The translations under genes and the position numbers were made by a program. Shown piece by piece: positions 1 through 12,231 of a DNA stretch of 64,000 bases; position 1 is the stretch's first letter; every line of letters begins with the position of its first letter. The stretch comes from Chinchilla lanigera (taxonomy: Eukaryota; Chordata; Mammalia; Rodentia; Chinchillidae): positions 6,754,032-6,818,031 of the forward strand of contig NW_004955429.1 of the NCBI RefSeq assembly GCF_000276665.1, written 5' to 3'. The notes beneath the pieces were generated by a model. It was not told the DNA's origin and ran no database searches. It saw only the letters and a program-made list of their open reading frames with translations.

Positions 1-245
1 TTTCTCTTATGTGAGAAACACAAAGTATACATTAAGAGGAAAATAAAACATAATAGAAAGTAGGGAGATAGATTTTTCTCAAAGAAGAAGAGGGTCAAGA
101 GATGGAGAAGGAAGGAGGAAACAGAAACAAGATGAAGAAAGGAATTGAGATGTGTTCCATACATATACCAACACCCCAACAAGAACTGTAAACATTATGT
201 ACTATAAACTTGTACCAAGAAAATGATCTGGAAAAAATCAACTGC
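1..245 (+). repeat. L1 3' end (3' UTR), fragment
   Basis: This matches the 3'-UTR pattern seen at 27.6-28.4 kb and 51.1 kb: AAAACATAATAG then GTAGGGAGAT, GGTCAAGAGATGGAG, AATTGAGATGTGT and a CATTATGTACT..ACTTGTAC end before an A-rich tail. It is the 3' end of a rodent L1, cut by the window edge. Confidence 0.6.
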
Positions 246-888
246 AGATTACTTATAATGCCTAATAAAATGTGACTATTATGTAGTTATTATACTGCAT
301 TGTTTAGGGAATAATGACAAAGAAAGTTGGTACATATTCAGTAGAAACGCCATTTTTGAAAAATACTTTCAATTAACAGTTGGTTCAATCTTCAGATACA
401 GGACTTTCAGATACAGAAGGCTGATGTATATGTAAATCTGAGATCGCCTGTACCCTAGATGGCTGTTATTATGAATTTAGCTATATTCTCTATCTATATT
501 ATTAAAATTTACTCCCATGAATTATTTCTATAGGTTCTAAGCTTATAGTACTTTTAAATCATATTATGTTCTTAATGATGTTTAAAGCCTGAACACTTCC
601 TTTAGTATTTTTCTTGCATATAAAATATGGAATTTAGTAGTGGTATAGTAATTTTAACAGGGTAATTAATCTCTATAATTTAAGTGGTAAAAACTGGTGT
701 TCCTACCACATTTGTAGATTGAGGCACCTGAGCAAGGCTGGAATACACTTTTGGAATGTGGTTTTTTTAAATACTCAATTGACTCAATAAAGGAAAATGT
801 TTAATAGTTTGCATATGAAAATCAGTATAGGCATGGATATTGAAAGTGAGTTGAGAGAAAGGGTAAAGAGGAAAATACCTTAAGGCCA
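246..888. other. No gene or clear repeat seen
   Basis: AT-rich sequence without convincing open frames, RNA genes or a repeat family that I recognise. Confidence 0.4.
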
Positions 889-1352
889 TTGTTTTGGTTC
901 AAATATGAAGTGTCTCCCAAAGAGGTGTGTATCTAAGGCTTGATTCCAAATGCAGCAATGTTGAGGGTTGGGACCTGGAGAGGTAGTTGCATCCTGAGGG
1001 TGCTAAGGTGCAGGGGCTTATAGCTGAATGGGCTCATACAAGGTGGGGCCCAGTTGAGGAAATAGGGCACTAGGCCCATACCTGTGAAGAATATCTTGTC
1101 TCTGGCACCTTCCTCTGTAGTTCTTTCCTCCTCTCTCTACTTCTTGGTTGCTGAGAGGTGAGCAAATTTCCTCTGCCACGCCCTACTGCCATGATGTTCT
1201 TGCCTTACCATAGGCCTAAAACCAAAGGAGCCAGGTGACCACCGACATTAACCTCTGAAGCCATGAGCCAAGAGAAACGTTTCTTCCTTTAGGTCATTTA
1301 TGTCAGGTTTATTAGGTTTATTGTCACAGTGACAAAACACTGGCTAACATAG
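889..1352 (+). mobile_element. MaLR-type solo LTR
   Basis: It has the MaLR layout: an opening like TTTTGGTTCAAATATGAAGTG, a GGACCTGGAGAGG segment, a CT-rich middle, GAAGCCATGAGCCAAGAGAAA near the 3' end and a final ACAAAACACTGGCTAACATA. There is no internal region. Nonautonomous ERVL-MaLR relic. Confidence 0.7.
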
Positions 1353-1479
1353 TGGCTATAAAAGATAACAGCAACACTCTAGGTAAACCACAGCTCAACT
1401 AGACAGAATTCTCTACCCCTGAAGAATGCACTACAAAATGCTTGAGAGTGGAAGAAACTCTTTAGCAGCTAGTAAGGCC

Positions 1480-2800
1480 CTCAAAATAAATGAATAAAAA
1501 ATCATTTACAGGCAGAATAGAGAGCTCAGAAATAAATCCATGCATTCACAGTCCACTGATTTTTCAGCAAAGGTGCCAAGAACACAGATTAGGGAAAGGA
1601 CAATCTCTCCAATACATGGATGCCAACCATGAGAAGAATGAAACTGAACCTTATCTCACCCCATATACAAAACTCAACTCAAAATGGATTAAAGACTTAG
1701 GAATATGAACTGAGCCCATAAAATTACTAGAAGAAAACCCAGGAGGAAAACTCTTGACACTGGTCTAGACAAAGATTTCTTGCACATGACCCAAAGAGTA
1801 AAGAAAAAAATAAATAGGACTTCACATAACCAAAAAATTAGGTGCAACCCAGGAAACAATCAACAGAGTGAAGAAGCAACCTATGAAATAGGAGAAAATA
1901 TTTGTGAACCGTACATCTAATAATAATACCCAAACCATATGGGGGGCTTAAGTCACTAAGAAGAAAACACCGATACCCTGATTTTAAAATTGGCAAAGGA
2001 ACTGAGTAAACATTTTAGAAAAGAAGACATATAAACAGGTAGAGGAAAAAAGGTTTAACACCACTAATCATCATGAAATGCAAATTAAAACCACAATGAG
2101 GTATTTTAACACCTGTTCTGATAGCTATTATCAAAAAGACAACAAGTGTTGGCAAGGGTGTAAAGAGAACATCACACACCATTGGTGGGAGTGTAAATTA
2201 GTATAGCTACCATAGAAAACAGTATGGAGGTTCTTTTAAAAAAATCAAAAATAGAGTTATCAGATGATGCAAGAATTCCACTTCTAGGTACATACCCAAA
2301 TAAATGGAATTCAGTATATAAAAAGATATTTGCACCATTATTCACAATAGGAGAGATACAGCAGATACATAGGTAAAGAAAATATGGTACAAATATATAA
2401 TGAAATACTATTCAGCCTTAAGAAAGGAAAAAGTCCTGTCGTTTGCAACAACATGGATGAGCTGGGAAAATATTAAGCTAGGTGAAATAAGCCAGGTACA
2501 GAAGGACCAATACTTGCATGATATCATTTGTACACTGTGTGTGGAATCTAAAAAAGATAAACTCATAGAAGCAGAGAATGGAATGGCACCGCTTACCAGG
2601 GGGTGGGGGCGTAGGAGCAGACTGGTTAGATGTTGATCAAATGATATACAAACTTCAGCCAGGAGGAACAAGTTCAGGAGATTTATCATATAACATATTG
2701 ACTAGAATTGATAATAATGTACTATTCCTGAAAATTGTTTAGGATATTTTAAATGTCCTCATTTCAACAAAAAAGATAAATGTGGGGTAACACATGTGTT
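1480..2800 (+). mobile_element. L1 fragment, ORF2 C-terminus and 3' UTR (decayed)
   Basis: Short open pieces match the end of LINE-1 ORF2p: LTPYTKLNSKWIKDLGI (1655-1705), then about 2400-2560 a MKYYSALRKE..LSFATTWM..IKLGEISQVQK pattern. Frameshifts and stops separate them. The reverse transcriptase core is absent. Old, 5'-truncated. Confidence 0.85.
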
Positions 2801-2989
2801 ACTTAGACAGATTGAGCTATTTCACAGTGGATACATATATCCAAACACCACATTGTACATCACAAGTATAAGACCCAGCTGTCTCCTGGGGACTCCAGCA
2901 ACACTGGCCCCAACAACCACAACGGATCCAGGCTATTGCAAGTGAGTCCTTTCCTTGCTCTGTGTCAAAGCAATAGGTCAGCTAGCACC

Positions 2990-2991
<2 letters not shown>

Positions 2992-3028
<37 letters not shown>
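2992..3028. repeat. (CA)n microsatellite
   Basis: Uninterrupted CA dinucleotides. The 94-codon frame across it is not a gene. Confidence 0.98.
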
Positions 3029-3031
<3 letters not shown>

Positions 3032-3494
3032 ACTTGCTCTCTCCACTTTGCAACTAGGAGTCAGAACTTGGCCCCCTTGAGGACAAGTGCTCTATGTTCC
3101 ATGACCACTGGAAATAGTTCATTGTTCTCTAGAAGATTCCATGGAAATCAGCTCCCACCACTGCCCATGGAACTTGGGGTTAGAAAGGAATCCCTTCATC
3201 CTTTGCCCCTACAGAGATAGAATGAGATCTCAAAGCTCTGTAGTCAACCTGTCCAAAGGAGTTTCTTCAATTATCTCCTCCCAAAATGCCCTTCCACATC
3301 TTAACCCTTGTTCTCTAAGAGGGCAAGGTAGTTTAAGAATCACTGACAAATAGCTTTCATGTCCCCACCATCACTTCTGCCCTTGGTGATGCGGGATTGT
3401 CCTGTCTGTTGCCTACACTGGGATGTATTATGATTTCCACTATTGGAACTCAGTTGGCATCGAGATCAGAAGAGTCTAATATCTTGTTCCACCT

Positions 3495-3590
3495 GCACTA
3501 TCTTGTTTAATTCTGCAGTGGTGCTGAGGTACGTGCCATTGTTCTGATTTTACATCCAAGGACACTGAGGCATATTGAGATTACACTATT
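3495..3590 (+). repeat. MIR SINE fragment
   Basis: Shows the MIR middle part: TTTAATTCTGCAG, then CATTGTTCTGATTTTACATCC and ACACTGAGGC. Confidence 0.65.
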
Positions 3591-3624
3591 ATTATGACTT
3601 GGAGGATATTGCAAGAGGTACAAT

Positions 3625-4476
3625 ACAATACAGGACACATATTTATAACATTATTTATAATAGTCACCCAAAAATCATATATAAGAGAGTGCAGGAAATC
3701 TGTCCACACACGAAAGACCCAAGAATCTTGCTGAGGGCCTGGATGCAATGGTAATGTCCTGCATGAGTCCAGATGAAGACCTAGAGCTCATAACAATGCC
3801 TCCCACAAATCCAACTGGAGGCCTAGAAGCCTATGACAATGTCTCATGCAGGCATACTGCATGAATCTGTTCTGGGAAGGCCCAAAGGTCAGTGGTGGAA
3901 TCTAGAAAGTCTGTGCCAGCAGGATGAAGGATCTGTGCTGAGGGATCTACACTGGAGCCAGGAATTGACACTCAAAGCAAGTACCAGAGCTCCCCTGAAA
4001 AGTACCACAGCAATCCTCAGCAACAGTGAGTTCCTGAGCTCCTCCAACGATCAGGAAAGCCAAGATTCCATCAGGAAAGCCAATGCGACAAGCTTCTCCA
4101 GGAGACTGAGTAGCGCACCATCTTCCCCTCTAGAGCCAGGAAGCAATGCTCAAAATGAAGACCAGAGCTCCCCCAAAGTGAACCAAAGCTATTCTCAGCG
4201 CCAACAAAGCCTGAGCTCCTCAAAGGATGAAAACAGCCGAGTTCATCAGGAAAGCCAGCATGACAAGCTCCTCCAAAAGAACCAACAGCTCCTTACAGCT
4301 TCTATCAGCTCCCAACAGCCTTCCTCAGCTCCCAATAGCCTCCCTTCTTCTCCAATTCTGCTTCTTATGCTGCTGGCAACAGTCCCCAGGTGGGCCTCCC
4401 ACACCCAGAACCATGCTTACTCAGTTCAGCTGGGTGCTATAAGTTGACCACCAGCTGTCAATCCACCACAATTGGT
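3625..4476 (+). mobile_element. LTR-like repeat, copy A of three local copies
   Basis: This shares its whole layout with copies at 9.8-10.3 kb (opposite strand) and 12.2-12.9 kb: AATCTGTCCACACAC then GACCCAAGAATC, a series of CTAGAGC.CAT..CAATG blocks, GGGAAGGCCCAAAGGTCAG, GAGCCAGGAA, and an end with CCCACACCCAG and TTCAGCTGGGTG. Copy A carries an internal tandem duplication of about 180 bases (about 3957-4136 and 4137-4300), which makes it longer and creates a 204-codon frame (3833-4447) that is not a real gene. Class is not assigned; a solo LTR is likely. Confidence 0.7.
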
Positions 4477-4789
4477 TACAAAGGTAGACCTAGACTTGGA
4501 TCTTTCTAATTCCAATCTGTGCTCTGTGACATGACATATATGAAGAGAGTCCAGAGTAATCTATGACTACATTATTACAACAGGTCTTCTAATTAAAATT
4601 TTGCACAAATTAGCAAAGTTTCAAGATATACTTTCAACATACAAAAATCAATTTCATATCTATATAAAAAGTAGAAAATAAAAATTTAAGAAATACCATA
4701 TAAAATAGTACACACATTAAAAATCAAGAAACCTATCTAGCAAAGAATAACAAGATTATTTATAATGAAATTTCAAAAATTGCTGAGAA

Positions 4790-4934
4790 ACCAGCTGTGG
4801 AGGTGCACACTTGTAATCCCAGCACTGGGAAGCTGAGGTAGGAGGATTGCTGTGAGTTCAAGGCCAGCCCAAACTACATAGCAAGGCCCTGTCTCAAAAA
4901 AAAAAAAAAGAAGAAGAAGAAGAAAAAAAAAAAC
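4790..4934 (+). mobile_element. B1 SINE
   Basis: Pol III SINE of 7SL origin: CACTTGTAATCCCAGCAC, GAGTTCAAGGCCAGCC and GGCCCTGTCTC with an A/AAG-rich tail. It lacks the second half of the usual internal duplication. Confidence 0.9.
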
Positions 4935-4939
4935 CAAAT

Positions 4940-5682
4940 TTGCTGAAATTAAAAATGATATTTTTTTAAGTACAGTGATATCACATCACTGATTAAAATG
5001 TCAATCCTGCTGATCCTGATCTAGAAACTCAATTCAATTCCATGCACAGTTCTAGCAAGTTATTTATAAATATTGACAAGGTACTTCTAAATTTATACAG
5101 AAATGCAGAAGGCCTAAATGGCTAAGGCAGTCTTGAAGAACTAAGCTGGAAGATGTTTAATTCCTGGATGTCAATAGTGATAAACTTAGTGTGATTAAGA
5201 GTGTGTGGTAATTAATTATATAAAAACAACTGAGTGAATACAAAGGGTGAAGCAGAGGTCCCCATAATAGGAATAATGTTTCTATGGTTACCACCTTTCT
5301 AACAGATAGTGCTACTGCTAAATGGGTAAAAGGGTTTTTTTCCCCAATAAATGATGCTAGATCAACCAGATACATACTTAGGAGGACAATAAAAGAAATC
5401 TTGAACTCTACTTCACACATTAATTCATGAGAATGAATGAGAACAGGAAAAGCAAATAGTTTTCAAATCTGTTAGCATTATTACTCCTACATTATGCACC
5501 CATGATCATTTAGTTGCTGCTGTCTGTATAAATCCATTTACAAATATTACTCATTTTCCTTCATAAAACTTTAATGTACTTACAAGAAGTGAACCTCGGA
5601 GTCAAGGAGATGTGCATTCTCATTTTGTCAGTTTTCTATTGTACTATTACAGTGTAGAAATTATTTTTATACAGTCTGATTT
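4940..5682. other. No gene seen
   Basis: AT-rich sequence, probably old L1-derived in part. The - strand frame at 5157-5420 has no recognisable content. Confidence 0.4.
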
Positions 5683-5683
5683 A

Positions 5684-5720
5684 TGTGTGTGTGTGTGTGT
5701 GTGTGTGCACACGCGCGTGT
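5684..5720. repeat. (TG)n microsatellite with CG-containing end
   Basis: TG dinucleotides passing into CACACGCGCGTGT, an alternating purine-pyrimidine tract. Confidence 0.95.
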
Positions 5721-6930
5721 ATCACACACCTACATAGACAAAGACTATTTGGGAGATCTTTCAGGTGATGGTTCTTCAGCGTGGCCCAAGACTTTCTTAG
5801 AGTCACCTAAAGCTTTCCTTAAACAAACACAACCCTGGACTGCACATGTGGTGTTGGGCTTGTCACCAAACTTCTAAGCAGATACATGCTGGGCTGAGCC
5901 AAAGGCCTTTTAGGGATGGCAAATGAGAGGGAGAGTTAAGAAGACTGGCCAGGGGTCACCTGGGAAAAGCACAGTCTACCTAACGGCATCATATTCCATG
6001 TCTTAGAAGGACACTCTGCTCAGCAGACCCTGCACATCCCCAGCCTGGGGTTGACTGTCACTGTCGCGGCGCTAGTGTCTGGTTCTAACTTGTGTACCTG
6101 TTTAGCATCTCAAATTGTCAGTTATCCAAGCACACCAAGCGCTATTGTGACAGATGGGTTTTCTTATTCACACATTGGCCATCATTGATGTGAATTAAAT
6201 ACGTTTAGGAATGTCATGAGAAATCAAAATGCAGAATGAAAATAAAAAAGACAAGTGACACAGTAGGAATGGAAAGATGAGACAGGCAAAAGATAACCTA
6301 TTTAAAAAGTGAAGCACCTTCCTGATGTAACCCAAATTGGAGTTGCAACCAGAAGGTTCTGCCCCTTCCAAGTAAAAGCATGCAGTGTGTTTTGTTTTTA
6401 ATAGAGAAATCCAGAGAAGACTGTTATGAAAACTGAAAATAGAAAGCAGCTCTGAGGGCCCAGATGTTTGTTTGGGCTCCTCTGGTCTCCCAGGAGCCCG
6501 GCTCGGATTTCAGCTGGAGAGCACGCTGCATCCTTGGCTGGTGGCCACTGCTTGCCTCACGCGCAGACAAGCCTGGAACTAGGCTTGGCTGGACAAACAT
6601 TTTATTAACTTATAATTTATTTAGAGACATTAACTGAACCAGGATAATGAAACCTTTTCAAACTAACAGAGTTTAGGCTAAGTAACTCAACATCTCTATA
6701 GTGTCCCTATCTATATAGTTCTTTATCTGGGAATTTAAAAATCTGGGATGTTAAATTTCTACCTTCTGTTAGCTTATTGACGAGCTTAGCTAAATTTAGG
6801 TAAAAATCATGCAGAAACCAACACGTACATTCTCCCATGTGGTAACTTTAAACTACAGACCCTCGCTTGGATTATAGATACTCTTTAATTTCTAATGGGA
6901 TATTAGAAATATATGCAGCAGTCACAGCAG
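5721..6930. other. Low-copy sequence, no gene seen
   Basis: No SINE or L1 is evident. A moderately GC-rich patch lies at 6450-6600. I see no splice-bounded open frame or RNA gene. Confidence 0.4.
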
Positions 6931-6938
6931 CCGACACC

Positions 6939-7162
<224 letters not shown>

Positions 7163-7749
7163 CTTTGAAGGTGACTCCCTCATCAGGAAATTGAGGACTC
7201 TGAGTTTTTGTCAACTAAAGCACTGAAAATAGCCATGGGATTGATGAGTTTAGGAGGAAGGAGTTTTATTTCTTCCTTCTTGATGTTTCCCTCCCAATTG
7301 TAAATGATGAACTCTCACTCTGCTTTGAGATGATTTCTCACTTGTTCTGGAATCTTGCAGGAACTCAGTGTGCTAAAACTGAACACTTTCTTGAAATGAT
7401 GATTGCAATGCATGCAATCCTTAGCTTTAAATATCTCCTGTATGTAGATAATGATAAACTAATCAAGATGATCAGGGTTGCCTGATGTCCTGATTTTGTG
7501 GTAAAAGACATTACATTGTACTGGGGTCATTGTTTCCAAAAGCATTTGGTTAGGACCTCTTTTTCTCTCTCAGGCATTAAGTACTCTAAAAAGGGACCTG
7601 GGCACAACGGTTTCAATCAATGCTTGGGAGCACAGTTTTATTTTTATATAGTGACTAACATTTAAGTTTGTGGGTGACCTGGGTTAGTAAAGAGGAAGAC
7701 AGCTTTTAACATTTCCTGCCTCCAGGTGTCTAATTAAGACATGAAAACT

Positions 7750-7844
7750 GGGGCTGGGGATTTAGCTCAGTGGCAAAAGCGCCTACCTGGCAAGCGCAAG
7801 GTCGTGAGTTCAGTTCCCGGTACTGGAGAAAAAAAAAAAAAAAA
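7750..7844 (+). mobile_element. ID SINE, young, with target-site duplication
   Basis: Near-consensus ID with tRNA-Ala-like A and B boxes (TTTAGCTCAGTGGC and GAGTTCAGTTCC) and an A tail. It is flanked by the 14-base direct repeat AAGACATGAAAACT at 7736-7749 and 7845-7858. Confidence 0.97.
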
Positions 7845-8117
7845 AAGACATGAAAACTTTAAGAATGTTAAAGTAAAAAGCATTTCAGAGCTCACAGTGC
7901 AGCTGAGGAATCACAATATTTGCAGTGCCTATGGAAGAACCACCTATTACAGAGATTTGGTGTTGCCAGCTTTCAACCCAAGTTAATGAACTCAGTCAAC
8001 CTGCCTATCATCAAAACCCTGGTGAAATGGAGGAGAAAGGTGCTTGCTTTACTTACCTTGCTTGCCCTCCCTGCTGTAATCATGAAGGTGGGATAAACTC
8101 TAACATTTAGTTTTCAA

Positions 8118-8182
8118 AATATATATATATGTAGTATTATATGTATAAAATATATAAAATATATATATAATATATATGTAGT
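8118..8182. repeat. AT-rich simple repeat
   Basis: Runs of ATATAT with GTAGTATT spacers. Confidence 0.8.
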
Positions 8183-8287
8183 ATTTTGTGGCAAAGTTCT
8201 TACTTCACCACATATACTCTTTTTTCCAACAAAAGTATATTTGGGATCAAATTTATTAAAAACAACAATTTGTTTTCATAATGAAAG

Positions 8288-8364
8288 CAAATTCTTCAAT
8301 TAATTAATCAATTCTTCATTTAATTAATCAATTCTTTGATTAACCAATTCTTCAATTAATTATA
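8288..8364. repeat. Short tandem repeat of ~20-base AT-rich units
   Basis: About four units of the form AATTCTTCAATTAATTAATC, each slightly varied. Confidence 0.8.
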
Positions 8365-8865
8365 CACTAATTAGCAATGTACACTTAAAAGCTATCTCAA
8401 CAATCATGTTATAGAACCTTATATGAAAACACAGTTTATAAATGGTGATTATTTTGTGTTTGTGCTCTGGGGTGATGATAAAAGTTAAAGGCTTAAAAGT
8501 CAAATCAAATTGAAAAGCATTCAGAGCTCAAGTTCCTGACTCCCTTCCATTTCAATTCTAAGGGCTCTCGATGGCTGTCCCCTATTGCTGAGCCTTGGAA
8601 GAGCCTTGAGTTCTGGTGCAGAAGTGATAGGCTCAGATTATTCTTATGTGCAAAGGTAGAACTGAAAAGCTGAGAAAGAGGCTCATCTTTGTGGTGGGTC
8701 AGAGGTGAAGACAATAGCTCCCATGGTGCCCTGGCTGGGACACCAGCCGGCCTCTGAGACATTTGTCTTCTAATATTGTCTGATGAACTGTAGTTCTCCA
8801 CCTACTGAGGGATTTTGTACTTAAGGCTATGAATCTACCAAAAAGACCACTTCCTGTCATATAAC

Positions 8866-9220
8866 TTCTTAGTTACTTTTCTGTCCTTGCTGAGACAAGG
8901 TATTCGATGCCCATAATTAAGGAAGGAAAGGCTCACAGTTTGTGGAGGTTCCAATCTGTAATCAGCTGGCTCCAAGGCAGGGCAGCATGTCACAAGGGCA
9001 ACTGCTCCAGGCAGCAGAAGACAGAAAATGCTACAAGAGCAAAGGGGGAAAAGGAAGTGTCTCTTCCCACCCACATCCTCTCCCAGCCCTCCTCTTCTAC
9101 AAGCTCAGGATGTTTACACAGTGAGGACCCTGGCCCTCTGCTGAGTCACTTGGTTAAACTTCTAAACTTCTCCCTTCTCAAGTTGACACAAGGTATCAAC
9201 CATTACAATAACCAAAACAG
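8866..9220 (-). mobile_element. MaLR-type LTR
   Basis: Read on the - strand it opens TGGTTGATACCTTGTGTCAA and ends with a CCACAAACTGTGAGCC..CCTTCCTTAATTATGGGC segment followed by GTCTCAGCAAGGAC. It is related to the LTRs at 16.2 and 49.4 kb. Confidence 0.65.
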
Positions 9221-9239
9221 TTTGCTCCTAGTGAAACTT

Positions 9240-9424
9240 TTGCAGTACTGGGGATTAAGTCCATCCATGCTGAGCCACATCTCCAGATCTTTTAATTTTT
9301 TTTTAAATTTTAACACACGGTCTCCATAAATCACTAAGTTGCCCAGGCTAGGATTGAATTTGCAATCCTCCTGCCTCAGCCTCCCAGAGCACAGGGATAA
9401 TAGGCATACACTGTGCTAGGCTCT
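9240..9424 (-). mobile_element. B1-ID composite SINE
   Basis: On the - strand a B1/7SL part (9424 down to ~9305; AGCCTCCCAGAGCAC and TTGCCCAGGCTAGG on the + strand) is followed by a diverged ID part (~9290 down to 9240; + strand GTACTGGGGATTAAG then GCTGAGCCACATC). The same order occurs at 10.8-11.0 kb, so this is a dimeric B1-ID family rather than a chance neighbourhood. Confidence 0.65.
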
Positions 9425-9562
9425 AAGGAGACTTAATTGAAGAAATGAATAAAAGAGAACTATAATAACAATGTAGTAGGTATTGGAGGATGTACAGTTA
9501 AAGCACAAAGAAGATTTCTGAAAGGACAGAACTTGATCATGCATTCAAAACTTTAATACACA

Positions 9563-9712
9563 AGCTAAGTGTGGTGGTTCATACCTGTATCCCAGCCCTC
9601 AGGAGGCTGAGGCAGAAGAATCACCATGAGTTCAAGGCCAGCCTGTGCTACACAATGAACTCAAGGCCAGCCTGAACTATATAGCAAGACCCTATCTCAT
9701 AAAATAAATGAA
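9563..9712 (+). mobile_element. B1 SINE
   Basis: GCTAAGTGTGGTGG start, GAGTTCAAGGCCAGCC repeated as GAACTCAAGGCCAGCC (the B1 internal duplication), and CCCTATCTC end. Confidence 0.93.
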
Positions 9713-9803
9713 CAAAAATTCAGTACACGAATTGCAAAACAAAACAATCACTGCTATACTTTCATCAGAGTTTTAAATTGAATGGAAAAACTAATGGCCA
9801 ACT

Positions 9804-10325
9804 TGTAACACCCAGCTGGACTGAATCAGTGTAGTGCTGGGTGTGGAAGGCCCCCCTGAGGATTGTTGCCAAGAATACAAAAAGGAGAACTGGAGAGGAC
9901 AAGGTGGTGCTGTTGGTTCTCCTGACAGGAACTCAGGTGTTCTCCTTGTCAGAGCAGCTCAGTACCTCACTGTCGCTGAGGATGCTGCAGTTCTTTTCAG
10001 GGGAGGTCTGATCCTTACTTTGAGCATTGCTCTTGGCTCCAGTGCAGATCCCTCATCCTGCTGGCACAGATCCTTCATCCTGCTGGCTCAGACTTTCTAG
10101 CTTCCACCACTGGCCTTTGGGCCTTCCCAGCTCAGAGTCTTGGTACAGACTTGCATGAGACATTGTCATGGGTTCTAGCCCTCTAGTAGGACTTGTGGAG
10201 GACATTGCCATGGGCTCTAGGTCTTCAGCTGGACTCTTTGGGTCTCTAGTGTGTGGACAGATTTCTGGCATTCTTCTGACTCTTCTGCATTTGACTCGGT
10301 GAATATTATAAAATAATCCTATCAA
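9804..10325 (-). mobile_element. LTR-like repeat, copy B
   Basis: Inverted relative to copies A and C. The + strand shows TGTAACACCCAGCTGGACTG at the left end and GTGAATATTATAAAATAATCC at the right end. Two short tandem units around CATCCTGCTGGC lie at about 10040-10090. Confidence 0.7.
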
Positions 10326-10794
10326 TTATGCATCCTATATTAAATCTATTCCCTTGCAAATCCTGACTACAACAGTATCCCACTACACAGAGCAAATTCA
10401 TGAGCCATAAAGAAACAAACTACAAATTTTATAAGTCCTAGAAGGAAAACAATGAAGAAAAACTTAAATCTTTGGATTGACAGAGATCACCAAGTTATAG
10501 GCTAGCACAATAAAAAAGGACACATTCTGTTGAAATTTTTATATCCAGATATAAGATACTGAATCTTATTATTCAGTAAGATTGCAGGGATTGAGTCAAC
10601 ATCCTGAAACCTCAAACAAGCATCAGTCTTTTCATCTGCAATGCCTGAAATTGGAAAATACTAAAACTGCATTTAGAGGACATTAGCAGTCCAGGAAGCC
10701 ACCACCCAATGATGAAAGAAAGGGCACTGGCAACACAGAGCTCAGGAAAAGGCCCAATGTGGTTCTTTCGGTAGAAGCTTCCCAAGGAAAAGCC

Positions 10795-10982
10795 TCCTTT
10801 TTTCTTTGGTAGTAAGGATCACTGAACCCAGGCCTTCAGTCTGAGCTACATCTGCAGCCTTTTTCTTATTTTGAGGCAAGCTCTCTAAGCTGCTAACTTG
10901 CCCTGGCTAGGCTTAAATTTGCAGTCCTCCTGCCTCAGCCTCCTGAGCTGCTGGGATTACAGGCAGGGGCTACTGTGCCCAG
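10795..10982 (-). mobile_element. B1-ID composite SINE, second copy
   Basis: Same arrangement as at 9.24-9.42 kb: B1 part at 10982 down to ~10865, then ID part with + strand GATCACTGAACCCAGG and GAGCTACATCTGCAGCC. Confidence 0.65.
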
Positions 10983-11127
10983 CTGGTTTCTCCCACCCTA
11001 AAACACTTTCTTTTCTTGCATTTCATGACTCCTTATTCCAGGAAGTACTTCTCTCTGGCTGCTTTGCATGTTCCTCTTCCTTTTGTAGCATGATCTGAAG
11101 TTCAGGTGTTGCCTAGCTGATCATATT

Positions 11128-11450
11128 AACAGGTGGAGCCTTCAAGAGGTGACCGAGTCATGCAAGCTCCTCTCTCACAGATGGGATGTAGGTGCCTAGC
11201 AATGGCCAGAGTGGGGAAGTTTGTCCCTTTGGCCCTCCATATCCTGCCAGGTGAGGACACAGTGTTCCTCCCTCCAGAGGTCTCGGCCTTCAAGTCACCA
11301 CCTGGACCCACCATCAACAATGAACCTTCCAGCACTTTGATCATGGATTTCCCATCTACCAGAATTCTGAGGAACAGATTTCTATTCATTATAAATGTCC
11401 AGTCTTTGGAAAGACTATGTTGTAGCAACACAGAGGAGGGACTGAAACAC
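11128..11450 (+). mobile_element. MLT1-like MaLR LTR
   Basis: Shows the MLT1 order: GTGGAGCCTTCAAGAGGTGA, GTGAGGACACAG, CACTTTGATCATGGATTTCC, ACCAGAATTCTGAGGAAC and CCAGTCTTTGG near the end. Confidence 0.75.
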
Positions 11451-11454
11451 TAAT

Positions 11455-12231
11455 TACTAGGAAAATGCAAATCAAAATCAAAATCAAAATGAAATCTCTA
11501 CCTTACACCCATTTGGATGGTCATTATGTCAAACCAAATCAGAAAACAACAAGTGCTGGTGAGAATATGGACAATTCAGTGTTCTTATGTACCATTTGTA
11601 GTAATAACAAATAGTTTCAGCCACTATGAAAAATATTATGGAGGTTCCTCAAAAAAAATTAAAAATAAAATTATCACATAACCAAGCATTCTGTTCGTGG
11701 GTATATGTCCAAAAGACTTGAAAATAGGATTACAGAGACACTCACCATGTTCATCACAGGCTTACTCACAATATGCAAGCTGTAGAAGCAAACTAAATGT
11801 GCATCCACAGATGAATGGAGAACAAGAAAATGTGACATTTACATATCATGGAATATGAATCAGCCTTTAAAAAAGGAAATCCTGTCATGTGCTGCAGTAG
11901 GGGTGAACCTTGAGAACAGTGTGGTGAGTGAAATAAACCAGTCTCAAGAAGGTAAGTACTATGTGATTCTGTATGTAAGGTGTCTAAAGTAAGTAAATCC
12001 TTAAAAGCAAAAATTCAAGGAGCTGTGGGCACTGGGGAAAGGGAAGTGGTTGAATGGTTGCAGTTTCAGTTTTGCAAGATAAAAGAGTTCTAGAGATCTG
12101 TTCCACAGGGACAAATGTGCATATTATTAATCCTACTGCACTCTTCAGTTTAAAAAGTCACAATGGTACATTTTATGCAGTGTATTTTTGACCATATTTA
12201 AAAATATAAATGTAGTCAGGGATTGTAAGGA
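11455..12231 (+). mobile_element. L1 fragment, ORF2 3' end and 3' UTR, old
   Basis: Contains L1 landmarks such as AAAATGCAAATCAAAATCAAA, AACAAGTGCTGGTGAGAATATG, GGTTCCTCAAAAA and ATCCTGTCATGTGCTGCAG, with no open frame left. Interrupted by LTR-like copy C; similar sequence resumes at about 12866-13075. Confidence 0.75.

Noticed and set aside
3833..4447. 204-codon open frame on the + strand
   Set aside because: It lies wholly in a dispersed LTR-like repeat whose other copies do not keep the frame; low-complexity Ser/Gln-rich product.
7741..7844. tRNA-Ala-like gene at the ID element (and at other IDs)
   Set aside because: A/B boxes are those of the SINE; an A tail and target duplication show it is a retroposon, not a tRNA gene.
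8288..8364. CRISPR-like regular repeat array
   Set aside because: AT-rich 20-base tandem units without spacers in mammalian DNA; simple tandem repeat.
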